Of a stretch of 64,000 nt of DNA, positions 22,662 through 35,177 are shown one piece after another. Numbering within the stretch: position 1 is the first letter of the stretch; each line of letters opens with the position of its first letter. The stretch is taken from contig NW_008805078.1 in the NCBI RefSeq assembly GCF_000004825.1, forward strand, positions 248,001-312,000, read 5' to 3'. Position numbers and translations under genes: made by a program. Source of the stretch: Heterostelium album PN500 (lineage: Eukaryota; Evosea; Eumycetozoa; Acytosteliales; Acytosteliaceae). The notes below the pieces were generated by a model, which did no database searches, had not been told where the DNA came from, and was given only the letters and a program-made list of their open reading frames with translations.

Positions 22662-23064
22662 TTCTCTATTAGTATTAAAAAATATAATATAACTAATTAA
22701 TTAATTAATTAAGATTAATTGATTTTTTTGATAATCGAAAAAATTTTAATCCTCTTTTTTATTATAAAAAAGACAACACTCACAGTTTTTAACAAAATTT
22801 CACCCCTTTCAAATTTGGGATTTGTGGGAATTTCTTAATTTTTTATTCCAAACATCTCTGTCTAAAAAAGGAAATCTATGTGTTTTAAGTTCATAAGTGA
22901 CGATATAATTGCTACTTTCAAAAAGAAAAATATATTTAGATATATATAATGAAATAATTGATTAATTCAAAGAATAAATTATAAAAAGTTAACTTTTCCC
23001 ATATCAAATAAAGATAATTAATAATATCTTATAATATATAAAAACTAATATTTTATAATTTAAT
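22662..23064. other. Spacer between the two membrane-protein paralogues
   Basis: About 400 bp, AT-rich, with TTAATTAATTAATTAA-like runs near 22695. It holds the promoter of gene A and the 3' end of gene B. No other feature was seen. Confidence 0.5.
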
Positions 23065-23600
23065 TTATAAAAAACCACTGTAAGCACCAAATAATGTCAA
23101 TCCTGTGAATAAACCAGAATACAACAGACTATTCGCTCCTATAAGAGTGGAAAGAGAATAACCAAGACCGACGGGCAGTAATAATACAGAGATTGCTCCA
23201 CTCTTTGAAATTTGAGAGTTGAACCTAAAGGTCTTGAAAAACACTACGGCAGCCGCTGCCAATCCAATGAGAGCCAACACTGCAAAAGTTCCTGTTGGTA
23301 GGAATGTTGGTCTCAATAGATCAGGATAGAAATACATTTTTAACATTGCCAATAAACTTCCAATACTTGTTGCCAAACAAGGAATACCTATTATTACCAT
23401 CTATTATAATTATGAAATTATTATTATCAATTATTATATTTCAAAAACAATTATTTAGCTTTAGAATCTTTTTTTTTAAGCTTTAAAGTTTGTTTTTTTA
23501 AGCTTTGTAGTTTGTAACCTATACATACTCTATATCCTCTAGCAATTCCACTTTCAGCAGGATTATTAGATGTTACTTTTTTATTTATTGGTTTACTCAT
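23065..23600 (-). CDS. Small multi-pass membrane protein B (2 exons)
   Basis: The exons are 23600-23529 and 23400-23065, giving 135 residues. Exon 1 encodes a polar leader (MSKPINKKVTSNN, ending in AESGIARGYR), and exon 2 the membrane part (MVIIGIPCLATSIGSLLAML onward). It shares intron position, exon sizes and spaced residues with gene A at 22166-22661, including KMY after the first helix and GYSLSTLIGANSLLYSG against GYILGSMIGSNHLGYVAG. This is an old tandem duplication, with protein identity perhaps one third. It has four likely membrane segments and unknown function. Confidence 0.75.
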
Positions 23601-24249
23601 TGTTGTTGGTTTTTTTTTTATTTATTTTAATATTACAAATACAAATATTACAATTATAATTATTACAATTTTTTTTACGACAAATAGATTTTTTTTTCTT
23701 AAATGAATCAAATTAACGTAATCTTTTTTCTCTATTTATCAAAAAAAAAAAAAAAACTAATTAAAGTGAATCATTGTAAATCAAAACAAATCAAAACAAA
23801 GATCTGTCGTTCGAACATTCAAGCGTAAAAATTTTATTGCAAAAATCTAGATATTATTAAAAATCTTTTAAAAAATTATAATTTATTTTAATTTTTTTTA
23901 CCAAGATTGATTAAAATGTTTAAAAAATGAATCCTACTATTTAATTTGTGTACTACAATCTCTAAACAATCAAGAATAAATTTTTAATATCTATTTATAT
24001 TTGCACTTGTTCATTTTTTATCCACAAATTGAATAATATTTGACTTTGAAATCATGATTTTTTTAATTTTTTTACACATCTAAAACTGTTATAGAATGAA
24101 TGATTAGAATAAAGAGGGTTAGATTAGATTAAGTTTGATTGATATACAATCAAAAAAGGTTTTTTTTTTTTTTGTAATAATTTAATTTTATTTATTTTTT
24201 AACAGTTTTTTTTTTTTTTTTTTTTGTGGAGAGGTTTTTCGAAATTTAT
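23601..24249. other. Intergenic region
   Basis: About 650 bp with long T runs (24160-24230). It holds the promoter of membrane gene B and the 3' flank of the AIP1 gene. No RNA gene or decayed gene was recognised. Confidence 0.5.
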
Positions 24250-26407
24250 TTATTTGAAGGTGACATCAAAGAATTTCATGGCACCGTCGTTACCGGCTGA
24301 AACAAATTGACTTGGGCTGGTCCAAACGGCAATGTTGACACCACCTGGATGAGCATTCTTGAGTTGAATTGGTTGATCTCCCTTGACTACATCCCATACA
24401 AATACGCAACCGTCGAGCGATGCGGAAACGAGGTGATTCGAGTTGGCAGTCCATGAGAGTGAGTTGATACGGGCAGAGTGATTGACCCAACCGCTGACCT
24501 TCTCGGTCTTTCCTTGCCAGACCATGATGGAACGATTGGCGCAACCGGTAGCCAAGAGTGTTCCGCATGGCGAGTAGGTGACGGCGGTCACGAAATTACG
24601 GTGGTGCTCCAAAGCGCCGGCGTCAGTGAGTTTGTCACCGGCCAAGTTGTAGAGATGTACTTTGTTGTCCTTTCCACCGACGGCAACCTCCTTTTGGTTG
24701 GTGTTGATGGAGATGCTGGTTGGCTCCCAGGCGGCAGCGGTGGTCGATACCAACTTTCCGGCACGGATAACGTAGATCGATTTCATGGAGGCGGCAACGA
24801 CAACGTCACCGGCAACAGAGACACCTACAGCTGGCGAATCGATTCCAATCGATGGACCGTAGGTACGGCTGGAGATGGTTGAGATCTTGACGCTGTCGTC
24901 CTTGGCGCAAGTGATAATGGAGTCACCAGAGATTTGGATTTGAGTGACTTGATTCTTGTGAGCGACACCGGTGAATGGAGTGGCGATACCGGTGTGGAGA
25001 TCCCATTGGTACAAGACACCGTCGATCGACGATGAGAAAACAGTCTTGGTGGTTGGATCGTAAGCGATGGCACCAATACTTCTGTTGTGTCCCTTCAATA
25101 CCTTTGATGGCTTGGAGACGTTGGCTTCGTCGAGGAATGAGATCTCACCGTCCAAGTTGACAGAGATCAACGAGTCGTTGATCCAGAGACATCCGAGTTG
25201 TTGGTCGTTGGTGGTGTCACCGAAAGTGAAAGTCTTGAGACAGGCACCAGTAGTGGCATCCCAGACCTTGCAGGTTTTGTCTGCCGAGGATGTGAGGATA
25301 CGAGCGTTGTCGGCCGACCACGAAGCACCGTAGATTCCACCGGCATGACCACCCTGGAGGTCAACCAACTTGTCACCGGTCTTACCGTCGAAAATGACAC
25401 CGGTCTTGTCGGAACTGACGGCGACAACCTTGTCTCCGTTTGGTGAGAAACGCACGCAGTTGACGAAACGACCAAAGGTGGCAGCCATCTTGTTGAATTT
25501 GAATGGTGGACCTTCGAACCAGTTGACGTTGAAATCTTCTGAACCGGTCATGGCACGGAATGGACGCGACGACTTGATGTCAACGGTCTGGATCAACTTG
25601 GAGTGACCGATTATCTCACCGCAACTGGCACCAGAGTCCCAGAAGACGGCGGCACCGAAACGCTCCTTACCGTCACCGACGACAACCAAACGCTGTGAGT
25701 CTGCACTCCATGCCAAATCCAAGATGGCACCACCCAAAACCTTCAATGTGATCTTCAAGATGTGCTCCTTTCCGACTGTGTCCCAAATACGCAAGTTACC
25801 TTGAACATCACCCGAAGCAATATAGAATCCCGATGGTGAATAACGTGCAACGGTAGTGGCTGCTGGATGTTCATAATAGATATCTGCAACAGTAGCATCC
25901 TTTATATTTCTAATAATAATTGCATTACCACATGCATAAACCAAATTGGTACCCTTTGGATCAGCATTTACAAATACTGATTTACCACGAGTTACTGTTG
26001 GTGTTGGTGCAAAAACATTCTCTATAATTAATTATCAAAAAAAAAAATATATATTAATAACAAAATTTCCCATTTTTATAAAATTAACAATCATTCTATT
26101 CCTAAACATTCTGTTCAATTCAATTCAATCCAATCCAATTTCATATCCATTAATTTCTTCATCATACTAAAAAGTCTAGATGTTTCACTTCCACTTTTAA
26201 TTTTATTCTTTTTTTTTTTTTTTTTTTTTCAACTTTTTTAGTTCTGATCTTCAAATCAACTCCATATTCTTTTAATTATGTTTTGTAATGATTGATTTGG
26301 ATTGAATGGATTTGAAATTGAAGACTGTTTTATTTTATTATTTATCTTGTGGATATGTTGATTATTGGTGGACTATTATTATGATACCTACTTAATGTAA
26401 TAGACAT
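24250..26407 (-). CDS. aip1: Actin-interacting protein 1 (AIP1/WDR1), WD40 protein
   Basis: The exons are 26407-26392 and 26021-24250, giving 595 residues, the usual AIP1 length. Exon 1 is only 16 nt and gives MSITLK, joined to [17 protein letters not shown]1 binds actin filaments decorated with ADF/cofilin and speeds their disassembly; it acts in the cortical cytoplasm. The protein is a row of WD40 repeats forming two seven-bladed propellers. Characteristic blocks are [61 protein letters not shown] and [20 protein letters not shown]. The tiny first exon was placed by frame and donor match. It is divergently arranged with a gene whose product contains an ADF-homology domain, about 1.26 kb away. 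Confidence 0.95.
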
Positions 26408-27670
26408 ATTTATTTAAAAAAAGAATAGGTATATGTGAAAACAAAGATTAAGATGATAGTTTTTAATATATTAAATTATTTTTAATTTAACAATTGAGTT
26501 TTTGATATTTATAATACAACAGAATTAGTAGGTTTTATCTTTACAGACAGAATAAAATGACAATGTTCACTACCTCTGATTTGACAAGTGAAAAAATTCA
26601 AATTTTCAAAAAAAATTCAAAAAAAATAATAATAAATAAAATAAATGGATACTATTTCAAGTCATCCACCCAATTCAAAACCCACAAATTTTTCAGTTTG
26701 TATTTTTTTTATTATAAAATTTTTTGAAAATGCAAATACAACAATATTTGTTTTGGATGGGTCTTTTCATTGATTAATCAACCTTACCTCCTATTATTAT
26801 ATAGTTTATATTATTTTTAATTTATTTGTCCAAAAAAGTAAAATAAAAGATTATTTTATTTTATTTTTCAATTTATTAATATAAATATATTTTTTGGAAT
26901 ATATAATAAAAATAATAGTAAATATAAAAGTTGTGAATAACTTTTTTTTATTAATTTTTTTTAAATATTGATATTTATGTAAATAAATATTGATAATGTT
27001 TTGAAATCAACCAAAGATGGTATGCACACCTGACAATTATTTATTTTACTTTGTTTATTGGTAAACATTTTAGTTGATTTTCAAAAAGAATATGATCATA
27101 AGAATAATGTATATGATAATATTAAAATTTATTTATATTTCATTTGACTTGACTGATCAAATTCAAACAAAATTTAGTTTTGAGAACGATTCCAATGCAT
27201 TTTTCCAATGAGTTTTCGAATTGCTTTAATTTTTATTTTTTATGCATAAAAAGATATTATTGTGTGCAAGCACTTTGAATCATATTTCATTTTTTCATAA
27301 TAAGGGTCTAATATTTTATATCTCTTTTTAAAATATACATTTATACATCTTCACACACATACACCAACACACCAAAATCATATATAGTAATAGTACTAGA
27401 TTACTTCTACTTTTCTTTAAATATCTTTTTTTTTTTTATTATTTATTTATTTTTTTTGTAATATTAATAAAGTATAACATATCATCACAAGATAAACATT
27501 GTGTTTTTTTTTTATATAGAAAAACTGTAAGTTGTTTTTGAGATTTAAGATTTTAGATTTTAAATCTAAATATAATTAATGATCTAATAAATTATAATTT
27601 ATTAAGTTTAAGGTTAAATTGAATTGATTGGTTGTTTTTTTTTCAATAGAAAAGTTAGAAAAGAAAAGTC
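26408..27670. other. Divergent promoter region, AIP1 and ADF-H/LIM gene
   Basis: A 1.26-kb AT-rich region shared by two divergent actin-related genes. It holds T/A runs and short A-rich stretches. No conserved element could be identified by eye and no gene is supported. The plus-strand leader ends with a TTTCAATAG sequence just before 27650, which might be an acceptor of a 5' UTR intron. Confidence 0.5.
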
Positions 27671-30600
27671 ATGGCTACAAACGCCCAAGATGCAGAATCA
27701 AAGACAAAACTCTTGAAATCTTTAAAGAATGAAATCGTCGATATGAAACTGACACAACAGAATCAAAAGAGTCAGTTTGAGACGATCGATCAACAGCTGC
27801 GAAATGTCGATCAGATGCTCAAGGGACACAGTCAGTTGATTTCAGAGGAGAAGGCGACACGTGCCAAGATCACCGCTTGGATCAAAGATAACCTCGGTCC
27901 CGACATGTCGGTGTTGAACGAGCAGATCGAGCAGCGTCACGTCGCCGGTCTCGAAGACAAGCTGAAACAGCTGTACCAGCGTCTCTCAACGGCGATAGCG
28001 TCGATCCAGGAGCAGGTGCGTGCCAACCAACTTGCATCGTCGGAATCGAACAGCTCACTTCTCGAGCAGATCCGTTCGAATCACACCACCCTCAACGAGC
28101 AGGTGCGCACCCACCAAGCGTCTGCCTCCGAGGCAACCGCTTCGCTTCTCGAGCAAATGCGTACACACCAAGCGAATCTCAACGAGCAGTTGCGAACCAA
28201 CCAGACAACTCTCAACGAGCAAATAAGAAGCAGTCAGAACTCGCTACAGGAATCGGCGAGAACCGCTCAATCTGCAACTTCCACTCGTCTCAATGATTTG
28301 TCGAGTGATTTGTTTGAGAGAATGGCTCATCTCGATGCACAGCTAAAGTCGGCTGAGAATACACTCGATAAGAAACTCTCTTCTAGTGTAACCTCGACCG
28401 AGAGCAGACTCTCCTCTGCTCAATCCACCTCCGAGCAACGACTAAACTCTTCGTTGTCCGCGCTGGAATCACAGCTATCGGTGGCTGAGAGTAACCAAGA
28501 TAAAAAGTTGACTTCTCTTTCGAATTCGTTTGACCATCGTCTCTCGACTGCTATCAATACACTTGACGCCAAGGTCGCTACCTCGGCGACTGTTGTTGGC
28601 GCGCGTCTCGACAGTGTAGTGAGCACGCTGATGCAACGTCTCGAATCCTACAGAAAGGAACTCAAGTCAGAGTTTGTCTCTACCTCGGACAAGGAATCGC
28701 AGCGCGTCAATCGTCTCGTTGACAAGATCACCGGTGACATGTCGTTGGCGCGTGTCGCTCTCAGCGATGAACTCTCAAAGCTTCGCGAGACAATAGAGAG
28801 CGTCGCCAAGCGCGAACGTGAACACCTCCACGAGCACACTGTCAACTACGTCCAAGATCAATGGAAATCCACCATGGTTCCGGCGATCAACGGAATGGCG
28901 TCGACACACGCACGCAACGAAGGTCGTCGTGTCCAAGAGGACGTCTCCATGCTCATTCAATCGGAAGTCAACCAGATTCAATATGAATGCGAGCAACGTC
29001 TACGCTCGGAAATCCAAAAACTCAAATTCGAGATGCAATCGATCGTCAACCAGAAAACAGAGTCACTCCAACAGGAACAACGTGACTTTTTAGCACAGGA
29101 GCGACTCTTGCGTGAAGAAGACAGAAAGTATCTCGAAGCATTGAAAACCTCTGTCTTTATGTCACTCAAAGACGCAAAGTTAGAACGTGAACAACTTGCA
29201 AATCAAATCAGCCTATTCATTAGAGATAAGAATGTAATTGATGGTATGTTTGTTTTAGTTAATTTGTTAAGATCTATAATCTAGAGATGTTTGTTATATT
29301 AATATATTGTTATTGTTGTTTGTTCAACAGAGAATTCATTGGAAAAACAATCAAATTCATCAAATGCTTTATTGAAACAAAATGAAGAGCTATTGGCACA
29401 ACTCGAAGTTAATAGAAGAAATAGAATGAAAGAGATTGAGGATAACGAACAAAAGTTGAAGGAACAAAGAGATCGTGTCGAGAAAGAGCATCGTGAGATG
29501 GAGATTCTCAATAAACAATCTAGAGAGAATGAAGAAAAGTTGCATTTGGAGCAGTTGAAGCTTGAGAATATTCAAAAGAAGAAGGAGTATGACGAGCGAC
29601 AAAAGTTGAGAGAGGAGGAGCGTGTCCGTGAAGCCGCTGATCTTCTTCAGAAACAACGTGATGCCGAGAAGGAAATGGAGAAGGAACGTGAAGCCAAGAA
29701 CAAAGCAAAGGCAGAGCGTGAACGTGAGGAACGTGAACGTGAAGCAGAGGAGCGTGAACGTGAACAACGTCGTCGCGATGAGTACGAGCGTAAGAGAAAA
29801 GATGAAGAGGAGGAATGGAAGAGAAAGGAGCGCGAGTACGAAGACGAGTTGCAACGTGAGAGAGAGCGCCAACGTGTACTACAGGAGGAACGTGAGTTGG
29901 AGATGAAACGTTTGATGCAAGTCGAAGTCGAGAAGCAAAAGGAAGCACAGGCACTCATTGAGCGTGAGAAACTCAAGGCAAAGGAGTTGGAAGATGAATT
30001 GGCCAAGGAGGTTTCCAGACAGGAGAAAGAACGTTTGGATTTAGAAGCACAAAAGGAAAGAGAGATTGCATACCACAAGCAATTGTTGGCTGAGAAGACC
30101 GCTAAGCTCGAGGAACAGATGGAACAAGAGAGAAAGAAACAAAAGGAAAGAGAACTCGAGATCGAAAGAGAAAGGGAGTTGGAAAAGGAAAGAGAAAAAG
30201 AGAGAGCTCAAGAGAGAGAAAAAGAAAGAGAGAGAAAGGAAAGAGAGAGAGAAGAGAAAGAAAGAAAAGACAGAGAAAGAGAAAAAGAAGAACTCAGATT
30301 GAAACAAGAGCAAGAGGTCAAGAGAGAGCAAGAGGATCGTGAGCGTGAGCGTGAAAGGGAAAAAGAACGTGAACGTGAGCGTGCAAAGGAGAGAGAACGT
30401 GAGCATGAAAAAGAAAAAGAACGTGAACGTGAGAGAGAAAGAGAAAGAGAAAAAGAGAAAGAACGTGAGCGTGAAAAGGATAAAGAAAGAGAGCGCGAAC
30501 GTGAAAAGGAAAGAGAACTTGAAAGAGAGCGTGAACGTGAAAAAGAAAGAGAACGTGAACGTGAGAGAGAAAGAGAAGAGAAAGAAGAAAGAGAAAGAAA

Positions 30601-33013
30601 GTTAAAGAGAGATGACGATGATAAGAAACAAAAGGAACGTGAACGTGAAAAAGAAAAGGAGCGTGAACGTGAACGTGAGCGTGAGAAAGAAAGAGAAAGA
30701 GAAAAAGAAAAAGAACGTGAGCGTGAAAAAGAAAAGGAAAGAGAACGTGAGCGTGAACGTGAACGTGAAAGAGAGAAAGAGAAGGAACGTGAGCGTGAAA
30801 AAGAAAAAGAAAAGGAAGTCAAGCAAGAACAAAAACCAAAGTCAAGAGGAAGTCTTCCAACTGCTCCAAAGAAAGAAGAGGTCAAGAAGGAAGAACCAAA
30901 GAAGGAGGAACCAAAGAAAGAAACACCAAAGAAGGAAGAGCCAAAGAAAGAAGAACCAGAAAAGAAGGTTGTCTCCGTGTCAAACAAGAAGATATTCGAA
31001 CAGGTCAAAGAGGAAGAGCCACAACCAGCCAAGAAACAAGCTCCACCACCAAAGAGAGACACCACTGAGAATCCAGATGTCGAGTGTGATTTGTCCGATC
31101 CAGCATTGAGAGATGCCTGGGAGGATATCAGAGATGACACAACCTCTACCAACTGGATGTTGATTGGCTACGGTTCAATGAAGAAAACCTTGTCACTCTA
31201 TGGTAAAGGTTCGAACGGTTTGAACGAACTCCTAAAGAGTCTCAAGGAGGAGGTAATGTATGGTTATCTCCGTGTGCTCTATGGTGATTCCGATCGTGCC
31301 AAATTCGTGTTCATCACATACGTACCGGACTCCCTGTCCGGTATTGCCAAAGCCAAGGCAAACATGCACAAGCCACACGTCGACAAGTTCTTCAAGTACA
31401 ATCACACTCAGCTGCAAGTGATGTCACGTGATGAAATCTCCGACACCATCATTGAGAACAAGTTGAAGGCTGCTGCCGGTGCCAACTACGGTAAGGGTAC
31501 TTCGCCAGACGACACCGCCCGTACCGAGAACTTCAAGGGTATCAAAGAGAATGCCAAGATGTTCTACAACACCACTGAGAGTTCCACTGCGAAGGGTGGC
31601 GGTGTTAGCATCGTCTACAACAAAGGACCACTGGCCAAGACTACTCCTGTCAGTTTGACTGGACGTGCCGGTATCACTGACAAGTACATCAAATCCGATG
31701 TCAAATCGACCGGTGCCGCTGATGATCGTGATGACTACCGTATTAAACCACGTGAGCGTGCCAACTCTACTACTTCCAACACCTCAACAGAGTCGACCAG
31801 CGATGCTGAGCCAGAGACTGTTGTTGTCCAGCCAAAGGTGACCAGTAAGAAGTCCGCTGCCAACAAGGAAGTGGTGACCAAGCCAGCAGAGCCAGAGAAA
31901 CCATCGGAGCCAGAGAAACCAAAGTTGAAGCCAACCATTAAGAACAAACCAGAGGTAAAGTCAGAGAGTGAGAGTGAAGAGGAGAGTGGTGCTCCAACTT
32001 CCAATCGTTTCAGACAAATGGCAAAGAACAATGAAGCTCCACAAAACTTGGGTTCTGAAAAGTGTTTGGTTTGTTCAAAGACTGTCTATAACACTGAGAG
32101 ACTCTCTGCCGATGGTAAAGTTTTCCACAAGGCATGCTTCCGTTGTGGTGTTTGCAATTGTCAATTGAAGCTCGGTTCATATGCCAGTATGGAGTCCAAG
32201 ACCTTCTGTAAGCCTTGCTTCAAGAAGACATTCTTGTCCAGAGGTAACTACGATGAAGGTTTCGGTAAATTGAAGCCACAACACCAATTCGAGGCCAAAA
32301 AGGGTCAGAAAGCAGGTGGTGATGACACCGATGCCAAAGAGTTGGATCGTCAAAGAGACCAAGAAAAGTTGAGACAGCAAGAGGAGCTCAGAGAAGAGAA
32401 AGAGAGAAGAGAGAGAATGAAACAATCATCAAACACAACCACCTCAAAGAAACCAGCAAAAGTTGAAGAATCTGATAGTGAGGATGAAAATGAAAGAGAA
32501 AGAGAAAAAGAAAAAGAAAAGGAAAGAGAAAAAGAAAGAGAAAGAAGAGAAAGAGAGAAGGAAAAAGAAAAGGAGGAAGAAAGAGAAAGAGAGAAAGAAA
32601 GAGAAAGAGAAAGAAAGGAAAAAGACGAAAAGAAGAGAAGAGAAGACGAGAAAAAGAAGGAGGAAAAAGAAAGACAAGAAAAGGAGAAACGTGAAAAGGA
32701 ACAAAAAGCCAAAGATGAAGAAAGAGAAAAGAGACAACGTGAGATCGAAAGAATGGAGAAAGAGAAGGAACAAGAAAAGAAACATTTATCCAAGACTGAA
32801 GAGGTCGAAGTTAAGACTCCAGATAGATCAACAAAGTCCAGTGGTTCTGACTCTGGTGATTCTTTCCTCTCTGAGTACCAAAAGAAGAAAGAAGCATTGC
32901 TCAAGGGTTCATCATCGTCCAACTCATCATCACAATCATCGACCGGCAAGAAGAAAGAGTTCTCATCCACTTTATTCGACACAACCGCAGAAGAAGATGA
33001 TCTATTCAATTAA
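27671..33013 (+). CDS. Giant coiled-coil protein with ADF-H and LIM domains (2 exons)
   Basis: The exons are 27671-29243 and 29331-33013, giving about 1751 residues. Residues 1-520 are a heptad-rich coiled coil with tandem segments (QIRSNHTTLNEQ, QMRTHQANLNEQ). About 630-1024 is a highly charged Glu/Arg/Lys single-helix or coiled-coil region. A Lys/Glu/Pro repeat follows. About 1100-1247 is an ADF-homology domain of coactosin type (ALRDAWEDIRDD, LIGYGSMKKTLSLYG, FVFITYVPDSLSGIAKAK). About 1434-1500 is one LIM zinc finger (CLVCSKTVYNTE, HKACFRCGVC, FCKPCFKK). A second charged helix and a Ser-rich tail close the protein. Coactosin-type ADF-H domains bind F-actin and LIM domains bind partners, so I infer an actin-linked scaffold. 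I do not know a symbol for it. Confidence 0.9.
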
Positions 33014-33192
33014 GCTAAATATGTAACCAATCAAACTTGTTTATTTATATACCAACCAACAACTATAACAATAACAACAACAATAAAACAAATACATTTA
33101 TAAATTTTTTATACAAAAAAAAACATTAAAATATATGTATTATGGCTAATTTATTATTATTATTATTATGAATGAATTAATGAAAATTCTAA

Positions 33193-35177
33193 TTAATTGG
33201 ATCTTCTTCTTTGGAACATATATTTCAAAGCTATTGAAACTTCCATGACAGCCTCATTTGATTCATCGAGACCCATAGCAAAGAATCCGTGTGGTGAGTT
33301 TGTGTAACGAGTATGGTTGACCTGTACACCTGCAGTTTTCAATTTCTTTACATATAGCTCACCCTCATCACAGAATGGATCGTGTCCAGCGGTGATGACG
33401 TGGGCTGGTGGTAGGTCGGCTAGTCCAATCTTTGAGCTTGAGGCAGCACGTATTGGACTGGCATAAATATTATCTATATCGTCGTTGTGACAGTACTTGG
33501 CACTGAACCAATGGAAATAACTCATTGGCATCAAATATCCTTCTTTGTGGATGACTCTAGAGTAGTAATTTCCTTCGTTACGCTTCAAGTCTAAAATTGG
33601 ATAGATCAGTACTTGACCACATAGTTTTGGTGCTTGTTTATCACGTGCCATCAAGGTGACTGCTGCTGCTAAATTTCCACCAACACTGTCACCGGCCACT
33701 GCAATACGAGTGGGATCACCATCGAATGACGATGACTTTTTGACTGCCCAACAAGTTGCTGCATAACAATCCAAAGCTGCTGCTGGGAATTGATTCTCTG
33801 GTGCCAATCTATAATCTACTGAAATAATTACACATCCCTAAAGAAATAATAATAATAAAATTTAATTAATAATCAAACAGTTATATATGCAATGATTATT
33901 TTTCAAACACTTACAGCTTGGTTGGAAAGTAGTCTACAGAGTCCATCAACAGATGGTGTTTCAATTGATTTTGTGCAAAATCTAGATTATGATTTTTTTG
34001 TTTTGGGGAAGAACAAAAATGAAAATAAATTTTTGGATATTGTTGGTTTTGGAAATATCTGGTAAGCAACTAAAATAATTGTTATTTTATGTGACAATAT
34101 TGCTACTTACCCTCCAGTGTGGAACCACATTAAAATAGGGAAGTTTGTCTTTCTTTGTCCTGGTTCCATTGATGGATTGTAGATTCTAACTCTGAAACCT
34201 GTGCATCCTTGAACATCAAGATCACCTGCTTCCAACATTAAATCTTGAACCTAAAATTTAAATTGATTATGTTAATTATTTGATTGATTGATTTAATGAT
34301 TGAGTTGATTGAATTGACTTACTCTTGAAACTGGAATAGCAGTTGATGGAGTTTCAAATACATCTACTACGGATCTGTCGAAATCACCATCTTCATGAGC
34401 ACCCATCTTCCAGAGCAATACTTTATTCAAACCGGATACAGCCTTTGTCTCTTTGCTAACACCACCAATGTTGATGGTAATAGTTGACTCCTCTCTGGCA
34501 CGATCATTGAGTGTAGTGGCAAAGCATTTAGAGCAAACCTTAACACGTGTAGTGTATCCAAATTCTGGTGGTAATGAAACATTCAATGAACAACACTCTC
34601 CACAGAATAAATGTCCACATCTTCTACAATGATGTCCTAATATAAATAATAATAATAAAACAATCAAAATATCAATATCATTGATTATTATCGTTGAGTT
34701 GTAATAACTAACTAACAACACAACACAACACAACTTACTTCTATTAAATAATGTGAATTCACTTGAACACATTTCACATTTTGTTGATGAGTTATCTGGT
34801 ACCCATTCCGGTCTCTTGATGGCAGGTGGTGATGCAGCTGGATCGGCTGAAGATGTTGTAGTTGTTGTGGTGGTTGTCGTGCCTTCGGCAGCTGGCTTCT
34901 GTACTTTCTTCTTTGGTTTTGGTTGTTGTTGTGCAGGTGGTTGTTCATCCGTACTTGATTGTAAAATATTATTATTGGTTGCAGTGGTTGTTGTTGCACT
35001 ACTATTATTATTGCTACTACTACTACTACTGTTGTTGTTGGTGGATGTATTTACATCGTCTGCACTGCTAGTTGGATAAGAGAGTGAAGAGGTATGTACA
35101 GCAGAGCTAGTAGAGGCAAAAGGTGAAATGAACTCACCTTCCTCTTCCTCAGCCAACGATTGATTTAACATTGACAT
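33193..35177 (-). CDS. FYVE finger fused to hormone-sensitive-lipase-like hydrolase (5 exons)
   Basis: The exons are 35177-34739, 34636-34323, 34250-34111, 33981-33915 and 33837-33193, all in frame, giving 534 residues. Residues 1-120 are a low-complexity Ser/Asn/Thr and Pro/Lys region. About 125-192 is a FYVE domain with WVPD, CEMC, RRHHCRRCG (formed across an intron), CGEC and CSKC, which should bind PtdIns3P on endosomes. From about 280 there is an alpha/beta hydrolase of the HSL/GDXG family: HTGGF in place of [13 protein letters not shown], nucleophile elbow GDSVGG (Ser about 371), an Asp in [10 protein letters not shown], and His in SPHGFF. The triad is intact. The substitutions in the oxyanion motif and GDSAGG may alter substrate choice. 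I infer an ester or lipid hydrolase recruited to endosomes. RNA evidence for the FYVE-hydrolase junction would settle the fusion. Confidence 0.88.

Noticed and set aside
24478-25606. Several plus-strand open frames opposite AIP1
   Set aside because: They are overlapped by a clearly conserved WD40 gene and have no recognisable domains.
29390-31152. Long minus-strand open frames rich in Ser/Arg/Phe opposite the coiled-coil gene
   Set aside because: They are reverse translations of the GAA/AGA-rich repeat of the plus-strand gene, with extreme composition and no start or splice context.
32350-33009. Minus-strand Ser/Phe-rich frame opposite the 3' end of the same gene
   Set aside because: Shadow of the Glu/Lys/Arg-rich coding strand; no independent coding signs.
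34753-35079. Plus-strand hydrophobic frame (poly-Leu/Val) opposite the FYVE-hydrolase N-terminus
   Set aside because: It is the complement of Asn/Ser/Thr trinucleotide runs in the real gene, not a membrane protein.
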